Positions 1 to 8,130 of a DNA stretch of 42,758 nt are shown here, one piece after another (the first letter of the stretch is position 1; each line of letters begins with the position of its first letter). The position numbers were made by a program, and so were the translations under genes. The notes under the pieces were generated by a model. The model saw only the letters and a list, made by a program, of their open reading frames with translations. It was not told where the DNA came from and searched no databases. This DNA is from Myxococcota bacterium (lineage in GTDB: Bacteria > Myxococcota_A > UBA9160 > UBA4427), in the NCBI GenBank assembly GCA_028278345.1, contig JANQEL010000274.1:1-42758 (forward strand), in the 5' to 3' direction.

Positions 1-2
1 TT

Positions 3-23
3 CTGGCCGAGCGCGACGGATAG
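3..23 (+). CDS. C-terminal end of an upstream gene (partial)
   Basis: The reading frame from base 3 ends in ...LAERDG and a TAG stop at 21-23, seven bases before the pseC start. This spacing suggests the 3' end of the preceding gene of the same operon. pseF, the one pseudaminic acid gene missing here, is an obvious candidate, but seven codons cannot identify it and the frame itself is a guess from spacing. Confidence 0.35.
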   Translation: MAERDG

Positions 24-29
24 GCCGAG

Positions 30-1196
30 GTGTCGGACGAGCGGTTCCTGCCGTACGGGCGGCAGACGATCGAGCAGGACGACATCGATGCCGTCGTCGA
101 GGTACTGCGCGGTGACTGGCTGACGACGGGGCCGGCGATCGAGCGCTTCGAGTCGGCGCTCGCATCGGCGGTCGGTGCCGAGGCGGCGGTGGCCGTGGCG
201 AACGGCACGGCGGCCCTCCACGCCGCTTGCTACGCCGCGGGGGTCGGGCCCGGCGACGAAGTGATCGTGCCGGCGGTGAGCTTCCTCGCAACCGCCAACT
301 GCGCGCGCTACCTCGGCGCCGAGCCGGTGTTCGCCGACGTCGATGCCGCGACCGGCCTGGTTTCCTGCGAAGACGTCGAGCGGCATGTCAGCGAGAAGAC
401 GCGCGCGATCATCCCGGTGCACCTGAACGGCCGGCCAGCCGACATGGCCTCACTGGAGAAGATCACCGCGTCGAGCGGTGCATGCCTGATCGAAGACGCC
501 GCACACGCACTCGGCGCCACAATCGAAGGAGATCGCGTCGGCCGATGCACCGGCCGCTCCGGCATGACGATGTTTTCCTTTCATCCGGTCAAGCAGATCA
601 CGACCGGTGAAGGCGGTGCGGTGACCGTCAATGACCCCGACCTGCTGCATCGGCTGCGCTTGTTTCGCAATCACGGGATGGTGCACGACGAGAGCGCGCT
701 CGAGTCGACCTCACCCGGCCCCTGGTACTACGAGCAGCAGGAGCTCGGGCACAACCTGCGCATGACCGACATGCAGGCTGCGCTCGGGGTTTCGCAGCTG
801 GGAAAGCTGCAGCGCTTCGTTGCACGGCGGCGCCTCCTCGCCAGGCGCTACGACGAACTGCTGAACCCGGTCGCGGGCATCGAGCCCGTCATCCCCTCGA
901 GTGCCGCTGACGGATGCGCGTATCATCTCTACGCCGTTCACGTCGATTTCGAGGCGCTCGGAATCGAACGGGCAGAGCTGATGGCCCGGCTGAGGGAGCG
1001 GGGGATCGGAACCCAGGTCCACTTCATTCCGATTCCGCAGCAGCCCTACTACGCGCGTCGGGGTTGTCGGATCGAGGAGTACCCCGGCGCTGTGAGCTAC
1101 TACGAACGCGTTCTCAGCCTGCCCCTGTTCCCGGGCATGCACGACAGCGACGTGGAGCGCGTGGTCGGGGCTCTCCGCGAGTTGATCAATCCCTAG
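30..1196 (+). CDS. pseC: UDP-4-amino-4,6-dideoxy-N-acetyl-beta-L-altrosamine transaminase (PseC)
   Basis: PLP-dependent sugar aminotransferase of the DegT/DnrJ/EryC1 family, 388 aa, the usual length. It adds the C4 amino group to the 4-keto sugar made by PseB, the second step of pseudaminic acid synthesis in the cytoplasm. The N-terminus (FLPYGRQTIEQDDI), the cofactor region EDAAHALG (about 155-162) and the Schiff-base lysine in FSFHPVKQITTGEGG (about K188) are all present. The start is GTG at base 30, with no better upstream start visible. The assignment to PseC rather than another sugar aminotransferase rests on the directly following pseB, pseG and pseI. Confidence 0.9.
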   Translation: MSDERFLPYGRQTIEQDDIDAVVEVLRGDWLTTGPAIERFESALASAVGAEAAVAVANGTAALHAACYAAGVGPGDEVIVPAVSFLATANCARYLGAEPVFADVDAATGLVSCEDVERHVSEKTRAIIPVHLNGRPADMASLEKITASSGACLIEDAAHALGATIEGDRVGRCTGRSGMTMFSFHPVKQITTGEGGAVTVNDPDLLHRLRLFRNHGMVHDESALESTSPGPWYYEQQELGHNLRMTDMQAALGVSQLGKLQRFVARRRLLARRYDELLNPVAGIEPVIPSSAADGCAYHLYAVHVDFEALGIERAELMARLRERGIGTQVHFIPIPQQPYYARRGCRIEEYPGAVSYYERVLSLPLFPGMHDSDVERVVGALRELINP

Positions 1197-1271
1197 ACAT
1201 CCAGCATCATCGATCGATCGTCGTCGCGGGGCTCTCCCACGGAAACCGAACGAGCCGAAACAAGAAGCAGC

Positions 1272-2252
1272 ATGTCCCCAAAAATCTTCGATGGAAATTC
1301 TGTTCTGGTGACCGGGGGCACGGGGTCTTTCGGCAAGGCCTTCGTCCGCTTCCTCCTCGAGAAGACCGGGGTCCGACGCGTCGCCGTGTTCAGCCGCGAC
1401 GAGCTGAAGCAGTACGAGATGCAGCAGCAGTATCCCGGTGAGGACAGGCTGCGCTTCTTCATCGGCGATGTGCGCGAGCCGGGACGCCTGCACCGTGCAT
1501 TCGACGGCGTCGACATCGTCGTGCACGCCGCGGCGCTCAAACACATCACGGCGGCGGAGTACAACCCGATCGAAGCGGTACGCACCAACATCCACGGTGC
1601 CGAGAACATCATCAACGCCGCAATCGACAACTCCGTCCAGCGCGTCATTGCGCTCAGCACCGACAAGGCGTCGAGCCCGATCAATCTATACGGCGCTACG
1701 AAGCTCGTATCCGACAAACTCTTCGTCGCTGGCAACGCCTATTCGGGAAGTCGCAAGACCAGGATGTCGGTCGTGCGATACGGCAACGTCATGGGCAGCC
1801 GTGGCAGCGTCGTTCCGCGCTTCAAGCAACTCGCCGCATCGGGAAAGCTCCCGATCACCGACGAAGACATGACGCGCTTCTGGATCACCCTCGACCAGGG
1901 TGTGAAGTTCGTATGCGACAGCCTCGAGCGGATGCACGGGGGCGAGATCTTCGTGCCGAAGCTACCGAGCATGAGGATCGTCGATCTGGCAACGACCATC
2001 GTCCCCGACGCCGAGATCGAGATCATCGGCATCCGACCCGGCGAGAAACTCCACGAGGAGATGATCTCGGAGGCCGATGCGCGGCGTACCCTCGACATGG
2101 GAGACTACTACGTCATCGAACCCGAAATGGAGTGGTGGCCGAAGCGCCAGTTGAACGGGAAGCGGGTGCTGGAAGGGTTCTCCTACCACAGCGACACCAA
2201 CGATTGGTGGCTGACCCCCGATGAGCTGCGCAGGATGCTCGGCGAGGAATAG
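1272..2252 (+). CDS. pseB: UDP-N-acetylglucosamine 4,6-dehydratase, inverting (PseB)
   Basis: Extended SDR of the FlaA1/PseB type, 326 aa. It makes UDP-2-acetamido-2,6-dideoxy-beta-L-arabino-hexos-4-ulose, the first step to pseudaminic acid. The NAD(P) loop GGTGSFG is at 15-21, the catalytic STDKA motif has D131 and K132, and YGATK carries Y140. These match the Asp-Lys-Tyr set of the family; the inverting enzymes are short and lack a membrane part, as here. ATG start 75 bases after pseC and 6 bases before pseG, same strand, so very likely one operon. The order pseC-pseB is the reverse of the commonest pseB-pseC order. Confidence 0.92.
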   Translation: MSPKIFDGNSVLVTGGTGSFGKAFVRFLLEKTGVRRVAVFSRDELKQYEMQQQYPGEDRLRFFIGDVREPGRLHRAFDGVDIVVHAAALKHITAAEYNPIEAVRTNIHGAENIINAAIDNSVQRVIALSTDKASSPINLYGATKLVSDKLFVAGNAYSGSRKTRMSVVRYGNVMGSRGSVVPRFKQLAASGKLPITDEDMTRFWITLDQGVKFVCDSLERMHGGEIFVPKLPSMRIVDLATTIVPDAEIEIIGIRPGEKLHEEMISEADARRTLDMGDYYVIEPEMEWWPKRQLNGKRVLEGFSYHSDTNDWWLTPDELRRMLGEE

Positions 2253-2258
2253 GGGCCG

Positions 2259-3287
2259 ATGCAGGTCCTGATTCGGGCCGACGGAGCGGGTGCGATGGGC
2301 ACTGGCCACGTGATGCGTATGATCGCCCTGGCCGACGGGGTGCAGTCCGAAGGAGGACGTGTCCACCTCGCCAGCGCGAGCCTGGACGAAACGCTCGAGC
2401 AGCGCCTCGCCGCCCGCGACATCTCCATCTCCCGCCATGGGGTCGAACCGGGATCGAAAGAGGATGCCGAGTGGGTGGCGCGCGAGGCCGCCGCACTCGA
2501 AGCGGATTGGGTCGCGGCGGACGGGTACGCGTTCGACGCAACGTATCAGGAGACGCTGCGCGAGCAGGGCGTTCGCCTGCTGCTTGTCGACGATTACGGT
2601 CACTGCCGGCGCTACTGCGCCGACGCGGTGCTCAACCAGAACCTGTCTGCCGACGAAAGCCTCTACCGCGATCGAGACGAACACACACGGCTGTTGCTCG
2701 GCCCGAAGTACGCGCTGATCCGAAGCGAGTTTCTGCGACAGCGGCCGAGCGACATCGAAGTCGCACGAAAGGCACGGCGGCTACTCGTGACGATGGGCGG
2801 AGCCGACCCCGACGACGCCACGGGAACCATCGTCGCGGCCCTGGAACGCCTCGAAGACCCTGAACTACGGGTGCGCGTCATCGTCGGGCGCGCCGACTCG
2901 CCGGCCGCGAACCACATCGCCCGACTCGCGGACCGCCGCTTCGAAGCCTTGCCCGCCGGAAACCGCATGGCCGAGTGGATGAGCTGGGCCGATCTGGCGA
3001 TCGCGGCCGGCGGAACCACCACCGCCGAGTTGTGCTTCATGGAGGTTCCGGCCCTGCTCGTCGTGCTCGCCGAAAACCAGCGCGGGGTCGCGGCCGGGCT
3101 GCAGAAGGAAGGCGTGAGCGAAGTGCTCGGCTGGCACCACGAGTTGGTGCACGATCAGGTGGCGCGCCGCGTCGCCGACCTGGCCGCATCGCCCGACCGA
3201 CGTCGCGAGATGATCGAGCGGGGCCGCCAGCGGGTCGACGGCCGTGGCGCCACGCGGATCATCGCGGCGATGGCCGAGGCGAGCTGA
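2259..3287 (+). CDS. pseG: UDP-2,4-diacetamido-2,4,6-trideoxy-beta-L-altropyranose hydrolase (PseG)
   Basis: GT-B fold nucleotide-sugar hydrolase, 342 aa. It releases UDP to give the free 2,4-diacetamido sugar that PseI condenses with phosphoenolpyruvate. The N-terminal signature GAMGTGHVMR places a histidine at residue 17, the position of the catalytic base in characterised PseG. The UDP-binding motif AGGTTTAEL lies at about 250-258. It starts six bases after pseB. In some bacteria PseG carries a fused acetyltransferase; here the acetyltransferase is a separate gene two genes downstream. Confidence 0.92.
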   Translation: MQVLIRADGAGAMGTGHVMRMIALADGVQSEGGRVHLASASLDETLEQRLAARDISISRHGVEPGSKEDAEWVAREAAALEADWVAADGYAFDATYQETLREQGVRLLLVDDYGHCRRYCADAVLNQNLSADESLYRDRDEHTRLLLGPKYALIRSEFLRQRPSDIEVARKARRLLVTMGGADPDDATGTIVAALERLEDPELRVRVIVGRADSPAANHIARLADRRFEALPAGNRMAEWMSWADLAIAAGGTTTAELCFMEVPALLVVLAENQRGVAAGLQKEGVSEVLGWHHELVHDQVARRVADLAASPDRRREMIERGRQRVDGRGATRIIAAMAEAS

Positions 3288-3293
3288 CTTCGC

Positions 3294-3300
3294 GGGGAGA
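3294..3300 (+). promoter_or_regulatory. Shine-Dalgarno site deciding the pseI start
   Basis: GGGGAGA lies six bases before the GTG at 3307. It supports that GTG over the longer in-frame start at 3244, which would overlap pseG by 44 bases and add residues unlike the family. Confidence 0.6.
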
Positions 3301-3306
3301 TTCGTC

Positions 3307-4365
3307 GTGGGTACTGCAAAGTTCCAGATCGCAGGACGAGAGATCGGCCCCGGCCACCCGGCGTACGTCATCGCGGAGCTGTCGGCGAATCACAACCAGG
3401 AACGGGCCGAAGCGGAAGAACTCGTGCACGCCGCCTCCGAGGCGGGCGCGGACGCGATCAAGCTGCAGCTCTACACCCCCGACACGATCACGATCGATTG
3501 CGACAACGAACACTTTCGCATCGACAGCGGAAGCCTGTGGGACGGCAAGGTGCTCTACGACCTCTACGAAGAGGCGCAAACGCCGTGGGAGTGGTACGCC
3601 CCGCTCGCGCAGCTTGCCAAACAGCAGGGAATGCACTGCTTCGCATCCGTGTTCGACGAGACTTCGGTCGATTATCTCGAGGAGGCCGGCACGCCGGCCT
3701 ACAAGATCGCGTCGTTCGAACTGGTCGACATCCCGCTACTGCAGAAGGTGGCGGCGACGGGGAAGCCCGTGATCATGTCGACCGGGATGGCCGACCTCGA
3801 TGAGATCGAAGAGGCCGTGCGAGCCGTGCAGCACAGCGGCCCGGCCCCGCTGGCGCTGTTGCGCACCAACAGCGGCTATCCGGCTTCGCCCAGTGAGATC
3901 GAGCTGCGCTGCATCGAAGAGTTGGCCACGCGGTTCGACGTCATCGCCGGCCTGTCGGATCACACCCTTGGCTGGGCGGTTCCCGTCGCCGCAGTCGCGG
4001 TCGGCGCGCACATCATCGAAAAGCACCTGACGCTCTCGCGCGAACGACCCGGGCCAGACTCCGCCTTCTCTCTCGAACCGGAGGAGTTCCGGTCGATGGT
4101 CGAGGCCGTGCGCATTGCCGAGCAGGCGCTGGGCAGCGGAAGGTTCGGTGCCACCGAACGCGAGGCTTCCAGCCGACCCTTCCGTCGCTCGCTCTTCGTC
4201 GTGCGTGACGTGAAGGCCGGCGAGCCCTTCACCAGCGACAACGTGCGCAGCATTCGGCCGGCGGCCGGACTGCATCCGCGGCACCTCGAAGAAGTCCTCG
4301 GTCGCCAGGCGAAGCAGGACGTCGAACGCGGCACACCGCTCAGCTGGGATCTCGTCGAAAAGTGA
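3307..4365 (+). CDS. pseI: Pseudaminic acid synthase (PseI)
   Basis: NeuB-family condensing enzyme, 352 aa. It joins phosphoenolpyruvate to the 6-carbon sugar from PseG, giving the nine-carbon pseudaminic acid. The TIM-barrel domain opens with IAELSANHNQ (about 22-31) and holds KLQLYTPD, STGMADL and SDHTLGW motifs. The last 60 residues form the SAF (antifreeze-like) domain (SLFVVRDVKAGEPFT). The GTG start at 3307 is preceded by GGGGAGA and lies 19 bases after pseG. The stop overlaps the next start (GTGA), indicating translational coupling. PseI rather than sialic acid synthase is inferred from the neighbours. Confidence 0.9.
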   Translation: MGTAKFQIAGREIGPGHPAYVIAELSANHNQERAEAEELVHAASEAGADAIKLQLYTPDTITIDCDNEHFRIDSGSLWDGKVLYDLYEEAQTPWEWYAPLAQLAKQQGMHCFASVFDETSVDYLEEAGTPAYKIASFELVDIPLLQKVAATGKPVIMSTGMADLDEIEEAVRAVQHSGPAPLALLRTNSGYPASPSEIELRCIEELATRFDVIAGLSDHTLGWAVPVAAVAVGAHIIEKHLTLSRERPGPDSAFSLEPEEFRSMVEAVRIAEQALGSGRFGATEREASSRPFRRSLFVVRDVKAGEPFTSDNVRSIRPAAGLHPRHLEEVLGRQAKQDVERGTPLSWDLVEK

Positions 4366-4832
4366 CGGAGCTCTCCCTACGCGCAGCAACGAAGGACGAC
4401 AGCGACCTCCTTCTCGCCTGGGTGAACGATTCGCACACGCGGCAGATGTCCTTCTCGAAGAAACCGGTCGCGCGGGCAGACCACGAGCGGTGGTTGGAGA
4501 ACAAACTGCGCGACCCGAACTGTCTCCTCTACATCGTGATCGATGCGGCGGGAAAGCCGCTGGGCCAGGTTCGTTTCGACATCGGCCCGGATCGCGAAGC
4601 CGTGATCTCGGCCTCGATCGATCCCGAATTTCGCGGACGCGGTATCGGCGCCGCGTCGCTCCGACTCGCCACCCTCGAGGCCTGTCGCACGGCGGAACTG
4701 ACCGCGGTTCGCGCGAACGTCCTACCCGAGAACGCGGCCTCGCTGCGCGCCTTCGAACGTGCCGGCTACGGACCACCGCGAAGTACCGAGCACCTCGGCA
4801 TGCCTGCCCTGTGCTTGACGTTCCGCGCCTAG
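4362..4832 (+). CDS. pseH: GNAT acetyltransferase, probable PseH
   Basis: 156-residue GNAT family N-acetyltransferase. The acetyl-CoA loop is FRGRGIGAASLRLA (about 90-103), followed by ENAASLRAFERAGY, the usual motif B. Its place directly after pseI, with a four-base GTGA overlap, makes it the best candidate for the acetylation of the C4 amine (PseH step), which is otherwise missing from the operon. The family is broad, so the substrate is inferred from position only. Confidence 0.75.
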   Translation: MTELSLRAATKDDSDLLLAWVNDSHTRQMSFSKKPVARADHERWLENKLRDPNCLLYIVIDAAGKPLGQVRFDIGPDREAVISASIDPEFRGRGIGAASLRLATLEACRTAELTAVRANVLPENAASLRAFERAGYGPPRSTEHLGMPALCLTFRA

Positions 4833-4861
4833 CAGCCTCGAACCGAGTGCTAGGATTCGAC

Positions 4862-4896
4862 CGGCGATGCGAGCCTGTAGCCCCGGGGCATCGCCG
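4862..4896 (+). other. Intergenic inverted repeat
   Basis: Perfect 9-bp arms CGGCGATGC (4862-4870) and GCATCGCCG (4888-4896) enclose a 17-base loop that contains CCCCGGGG. It lies between the pseH stop and the next gene and has no T-tract, so it may be an mRNA processing or attenuation structure rather than an intrinsic terminator. Confidence 0.45.
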
Positions 4897-4914
4897 AGTA
4901 CCGGAGAAGAGTGA

Positions 4915-5634
4915 ATGAGCGATGCCACCACCGATGAGTTCAAACCCGACGACGTGACGGCGTCCGAATGGGATCGATTGCTGAAGATCCCTCGAATGAC
5001 GCAGCTGTCGCATTTGAACTATCTCTTCGAGCTGGGGGCCGGTTGGCAGGGTCAGGGCGTGGTCGTCGAGTGCGGGTGCTGGCTGGGTGCATCGGCCGCC
5101 GCGGTTGCGCTGGGCTTGAGTCGCGCGGGTTACGATCGGCCGCTCTACTGCTTCGATCGATGGACAGCCGTCCCCACCGAAGTCGCAAAGGCTTCCGCCA
5201 GGGGGATCGATGTCGTGGACGGGCAGAATCTCGAGCCCATCTTCCGCTCGCACGTCGAACCGTTCTACCCGCAGATCGAAACGAACCGGGGAAAGATCGA
5301 GAAGGCCACGTGGAATGGTGCCCCGATCGAGCTGTTCCTGATCGATGCGGCCAAGAGGGAACCCCGCTTCTTGAAGACGATGCGCATTTTCGGCCCATCG
5401 TTCATCCCGGGCGTCACGAAGATCGTCTTCCTCGATTTCGACTACTACAAGAGATTCGAGGGCGAGGATCGCGAGAGCTTCCAGTGCCAACAGCGCCTGG
5501 TGGAATCGCAGCCCGACAGCTTCAAGCCCCTGAAGTCGATCGATCCGATCGCTTCGTTCCAGTACCTGAAACCGGCGGATTGGGGGTCAGACCAGGAGAA
5601 GAAGAAGTCGTTCCTGGCGCGCCTGTTCGGCTAG
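4915..5634 (+). CDS. Class I SAM methyltransferase-like protein, glycan-associated
   Basis: 239 residues. A Rossmann-type motif I is visible as VVVECGCWLGASAAAVA (about 49-65), followed by LYCFDRW and IELFLIDAAKREP, the arrangement of TylF/Methyltransf_24-type sugar or macrocin methyltransferases. The ATG follows GGAGAAGAGTGA, a good ribosome site, 82 bases after pseH. Same-strand placement behind the pseudaminic acid genes suggests a role in modifying a surface sugar or nonulosonate. Acceptor and activity are unknown; the fold call is moderately sure. Confidence 0.6.
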   Translation: MSDATTDEFKPDDVTASEWDRLLKIPRMTQLSHLNYLFELGAGWQGQGVVVECGCWLGASAAAVALGLSRAGYDRPLYCFDRWTAVPTEVAKASARGIDVVDGQNLEPIFRSHVEPFYPQIETNRGKIEKATWNGAPIELFLIDAAKREPRFLKTMRIFGPSFIPGVTKIVFLDFDYYKRFEGEDRESFQCQQRLVESQPDSFKPLKSIDPIASFQYLKPADWGSDQEKKKSFLARLFG

Positions 5635-5687
5635 CCCGCAGAGCTCACCCGGACGCCAACGCGGCTGCGCGTCGGCGAACAGTGTCA

Positions 5688-6731
5688 TCACAGATCGATG
5701 TCCAGTGACTCGAGCACGTGACGCACCACGGCGTCCGGGCTGGCCACTTCTTCGATCCAGCGCCGAGAAGCGCGACCGGCCGCACGCACGCGCTCGGGAT
5801 CCGACAACGCTTCGGCGAAGTCCTTTTCGAAACGATCGAAGCGCGTCCACAGTATGGGCGGCATGGGAAGCACGGGTTCGGTTTCCGCGATCGATCCGCT
5901 CGCCATGACTGCACACCCGAACGCCATCGCTTCGAGCCCGCTCTTGCCGACGCCGCCGTGCCAACCCGTCTCGCCGAACATGAACTCAGGAACCTGGTCG
6001 ATGAACAGGTCGAAATGCCGCTTGCGTTCGATTGCCTCGTCGTGCGACAACCCGCTCACGACCTCGAGATGCACACCGAGCTTTCGGCACGTGTCCTCGA
6101 TGAGGTCGCTTCCCTTTACGCCCCGTCGACTTGCCTTGCTGGGCGAGTGCCCAACACGCAGGGTATCCCGCAGGCGCTCGGGTACGTTGGCGGGAATCTC
6201 GACGGGTGGCCAATAGGGCACGACATCACCGCGCTCGAATAGCGGCATCTTGTCGGGCATCGCGAGAACGCGCAGTCCTTCGAGACGGGCGTAGACGTCT
6301 TGCCACCAGGCGGGTTGTTCGAGGAAGGGACTGTCGGTGACGATGACCGCGGTGCGGTGGCGCTTACAGTGTGACGCGAGCTTCGGCACGGCCTTGTCGA
6401 GGCGCTTCTGACTGAAATCCTGACGCTTGTCCTTCCCACCGAGTGCGACTCGAGACCACAGGTCGAGGGCACATGTGCCCGCGACCAGCGCCACATCCGC
6501 TCGGCGAATCGCGCGACGTAGGCGCCACCGATCCAGACGGCTGAGTTCGGACCACAGCAGGGCTTCGTACTTGCGCCAGAACTCAGTGCCCTCGTCTTTG
6601 CGGCTGACGATGAAATCACACGTCCAGCCGGGCAGGCCGCGGATCGCTCGCACGAGTTCTCCGGCCCCTGCGAACGACGCGTAGTGGCCGACCACCACGG
6701 CATGTCTGGATCGACGAAACGGCTTCCACAA
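5688..6731 (-). CDS. Glycosyltransferase-like protein (GT-B type), surface glycan
   Basis: About 347 residues, convergent with the methyltransferase-like gene. The N-terminus HAVVVGHYASFAGAGELVRAI resembles the first Rossmann strand and loop of GT-B glycosyltransferases. The C-terminal half has GKSGLEAMAFGCAVMASGS, the typical donor-sugar loop of GT4-like enzymes (E-x7 region), followed by a Ser-Pro-Asp C-terminal helix. No classical family could be named. The start is uncertain: the longest frame begins at a TTG (6731) without an obvious ribosome site, and internal GTGs near residue 12 are possible. Probably transfers or processes a sugar on the envelope glycan, by context. Confidence 0.55.
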   Translation of the reverse strand: MWKPFRRSRHAVVVGHYASFAGAGELVRAIRGLPGWTCDFIVSRKDEGTEFWRKYEALLWSELSRLDRWRLRRAIRRADVALVAGTCALDLWSRVALGGKDKRQDFSQKRLDKAVPKLASHCKRHRTAVIVTDSPFLEQPAWWQDVYARLEGLRVLAMPDKMPLFERGDVVPYWPPVEIPANVPERLRDTLRVGHSPSKASRRGVKGSDLIEDTCRKLGVHLEVVSGLSHDEAIERKRHFDLFIDQVPEFMFGETGWHGGVGKSGLEAMAFGCAVMASGSIAETEPVLPMPPILWTRFDRFEKDFAEALSDPERVRAAGRASRRWIEEVASPDAVVRHVLESLDIDL

Positions 6732-6876
6732 AGCGAGACGATTCTAGCAAGGGTCTGGCGCTTCTCTCTCACTCGGCATCGAAGCCGCCTCGCTCCAACT
6801 CGCCTCATGTTCGGACAGAGCAGGTGGATGCACGACTCGACCGCCAGCGATTACCCTTTTTCGTCAGGGAGACCAC

Positions 6877-8028
6877 GTGACTCGCCGCCCCGATACCGAT
6901 GCGATGCCGAAAGTTCGGCGCGGAAGCAGGGTACTGCTCGTCTTCCTTACGGCTCTCACGTCCATTGCGATCCTCGAGCTCGCGAGCGCCGCGCTGTACG
7001 GGCTTTCCTTGTCGAAGTCGGACAGGAAGAACGTCAAGGCGCTCACCGGGATCGGCGACTTCCCCGTTCGAAGGCTTCCCAACACATTCTGGCACCACGA
7101 TTTCAATCCCGCGCACCCGGTGTATGAGGGCAATCTCAATTCGCACGGTATCAAGGGACCGGAGTTCCAGTTACCGAAGCCCAGGGGCGAGCTCCGTGTC
7201 CTATGCGTCGGTGACAGTACGACTGAAGGCACTGGCGTCGAACCCGATGAGACGTTCCCCCGCTATCTGGAGGAGATCCTCCACGAGCAGATCGATCTCC
7301 TGAGCCCCTACGAGACCGTGACGGTGATCAACGGCGGGGTGGGTTCACACAACTCTGCCTTCAATCTGGCGTACCTGGCGTTTCGCCTGCTGCACTTCGA
7401 TCCCGATGTCGTCGTCATCAAGAGTTCATACAACGATTATCTGCCTTACAGCATCCCCGGTATGACCTACGACTACACCCATGCTTTTCCCAATCCGTAC
7501 CACCAGATCGCTCCTTCGTCCTATTGGTCGCTCGCGGGGCGAAGTTTCTTCTTGCGCCTACTCGGAGTGGTGCTGTTTCGAGATGAAGTCGCGGTTCCGT
7601 TCCCGGATTTCTCGGGACGCATTTCACCTCAACAATTCCAGGAAATGGACTATTCCGACAACGCCGACAAGTTCTTCGTCTACGCCGAAAACTTGAGATC
7701 GATGATTCTGCTTGCCAGCGGCCGAGGAATGGAGGTCCTGGTCCTGGACCTCCCAACCTCGCCAGATCCCAACCATTTCGGGAATGACAGGAGATTCGGA
7801 ATCCGCTTCAAGAATCTGATCGAACGTCTTGAAGACGAAATCGAGAGAATCGTCCAGGAAGAGCAAGTGGCACTGGTCAGAACGGGACCGTTCGATCGAG
7901 AGGATTTCTGGGATCACGTTCACAATACGGCTTCCGGAAACAAGAAAATCGCCGAGAGCGGCGCGACTGCGTTTCTTCGGCCGATAGGGCAAATGGAAGA
8001 TGAGCTCGCGAGCCCGAACGGGCTCTAG
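6877..8028 (+). CDS. Membrane-anchored SGNH/GDSL hydrolase (acyl ester hydrolase or O-acetyltransferase type)
   Basis: 383 residues. One N-terminal transmembrane segment (about 19-43) anchors an extracytoplasmic SGNH domain. Block I is VGDSTTEGTG (S114), block II NGGVGSHNS (152-160), block III has SSYNDY (N186), and block V is DHVHNTASG near the C-terminus with the catalytic Asp-His. The GTG start follows AGGGAG at a five-base spacing. The architecture is like AlgJ/AlgX or PatB types, which add or remove O-acetyl groups on exopolysaccharide or peptidoglycan. Given the upstream glycan genes, acylation or deacylation of a surface polymer is likely; the substrate is unknown. Confidence 0.75.
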   Translation: MTRRPDTDAMPKVRRGSRVLLVFLTALTSIAILELASAALYGLSLSKSDRKNVKALTGIGDFPVRRLPNTFWHHDFNPAHPVYEGNLNSHGIKGPEFQLPKPRGELRVLCVGDSTTEGTGVEPDETFPRYLEEILHEQIDLLSPYETVTVINGGVGSHNSAFNLAYLAFRLLHFDPDVVVIKSSYNDYLPYSIPGMTYDYTHAFPNPYHQIAPSSYWSLAGRSFFLRLLGVVLFRDEVAVPFPDFSGRISPQQFQEMDYSDNADKFFVYAENLRSMILLASGRGMEVLVLDLPTSPDPNHFGNDRRFGIRFKNLIERLEDEIERIVQEEQVALVRTGPFDREDFWDHVHNTASGNKKIAESGATAFLRPIGQMEDELASPNGL

Positions 8029-8031
8029 AGT

Positions 8032-8058
8032 TCACCGCGAGCAGTTCGCTCGCGGTGA
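8032..8058 (+). terminator. Strong hairpin after the SGNH hydrolase gene
   Basis: Perfect 11-bp stem: TCACCGCGAGC (8032-8042) pairs with GCTCGCGGTGA (8048-8058) around a five-base loop, starting four bases after the stop codon. No T-tract follows, so either it is a T-poor terminator, common in high-GC genomes, or an mRNA-stabilising hairpin. Confidence 0.5.
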
Positions 8059-8130
8059 GCATCTACGCTCAGACGATTCGGTCGCGCTACGCTGACGCGT
8101 CGTCGATACGTCGGAGACGAGGAGGTCGCC

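Noticed and set aside
3736..5490. 584-residue minus-strand frame across pseI and pseH
   Set aside because: Opposite to genes with intact catalytic motifs; no domain visible.
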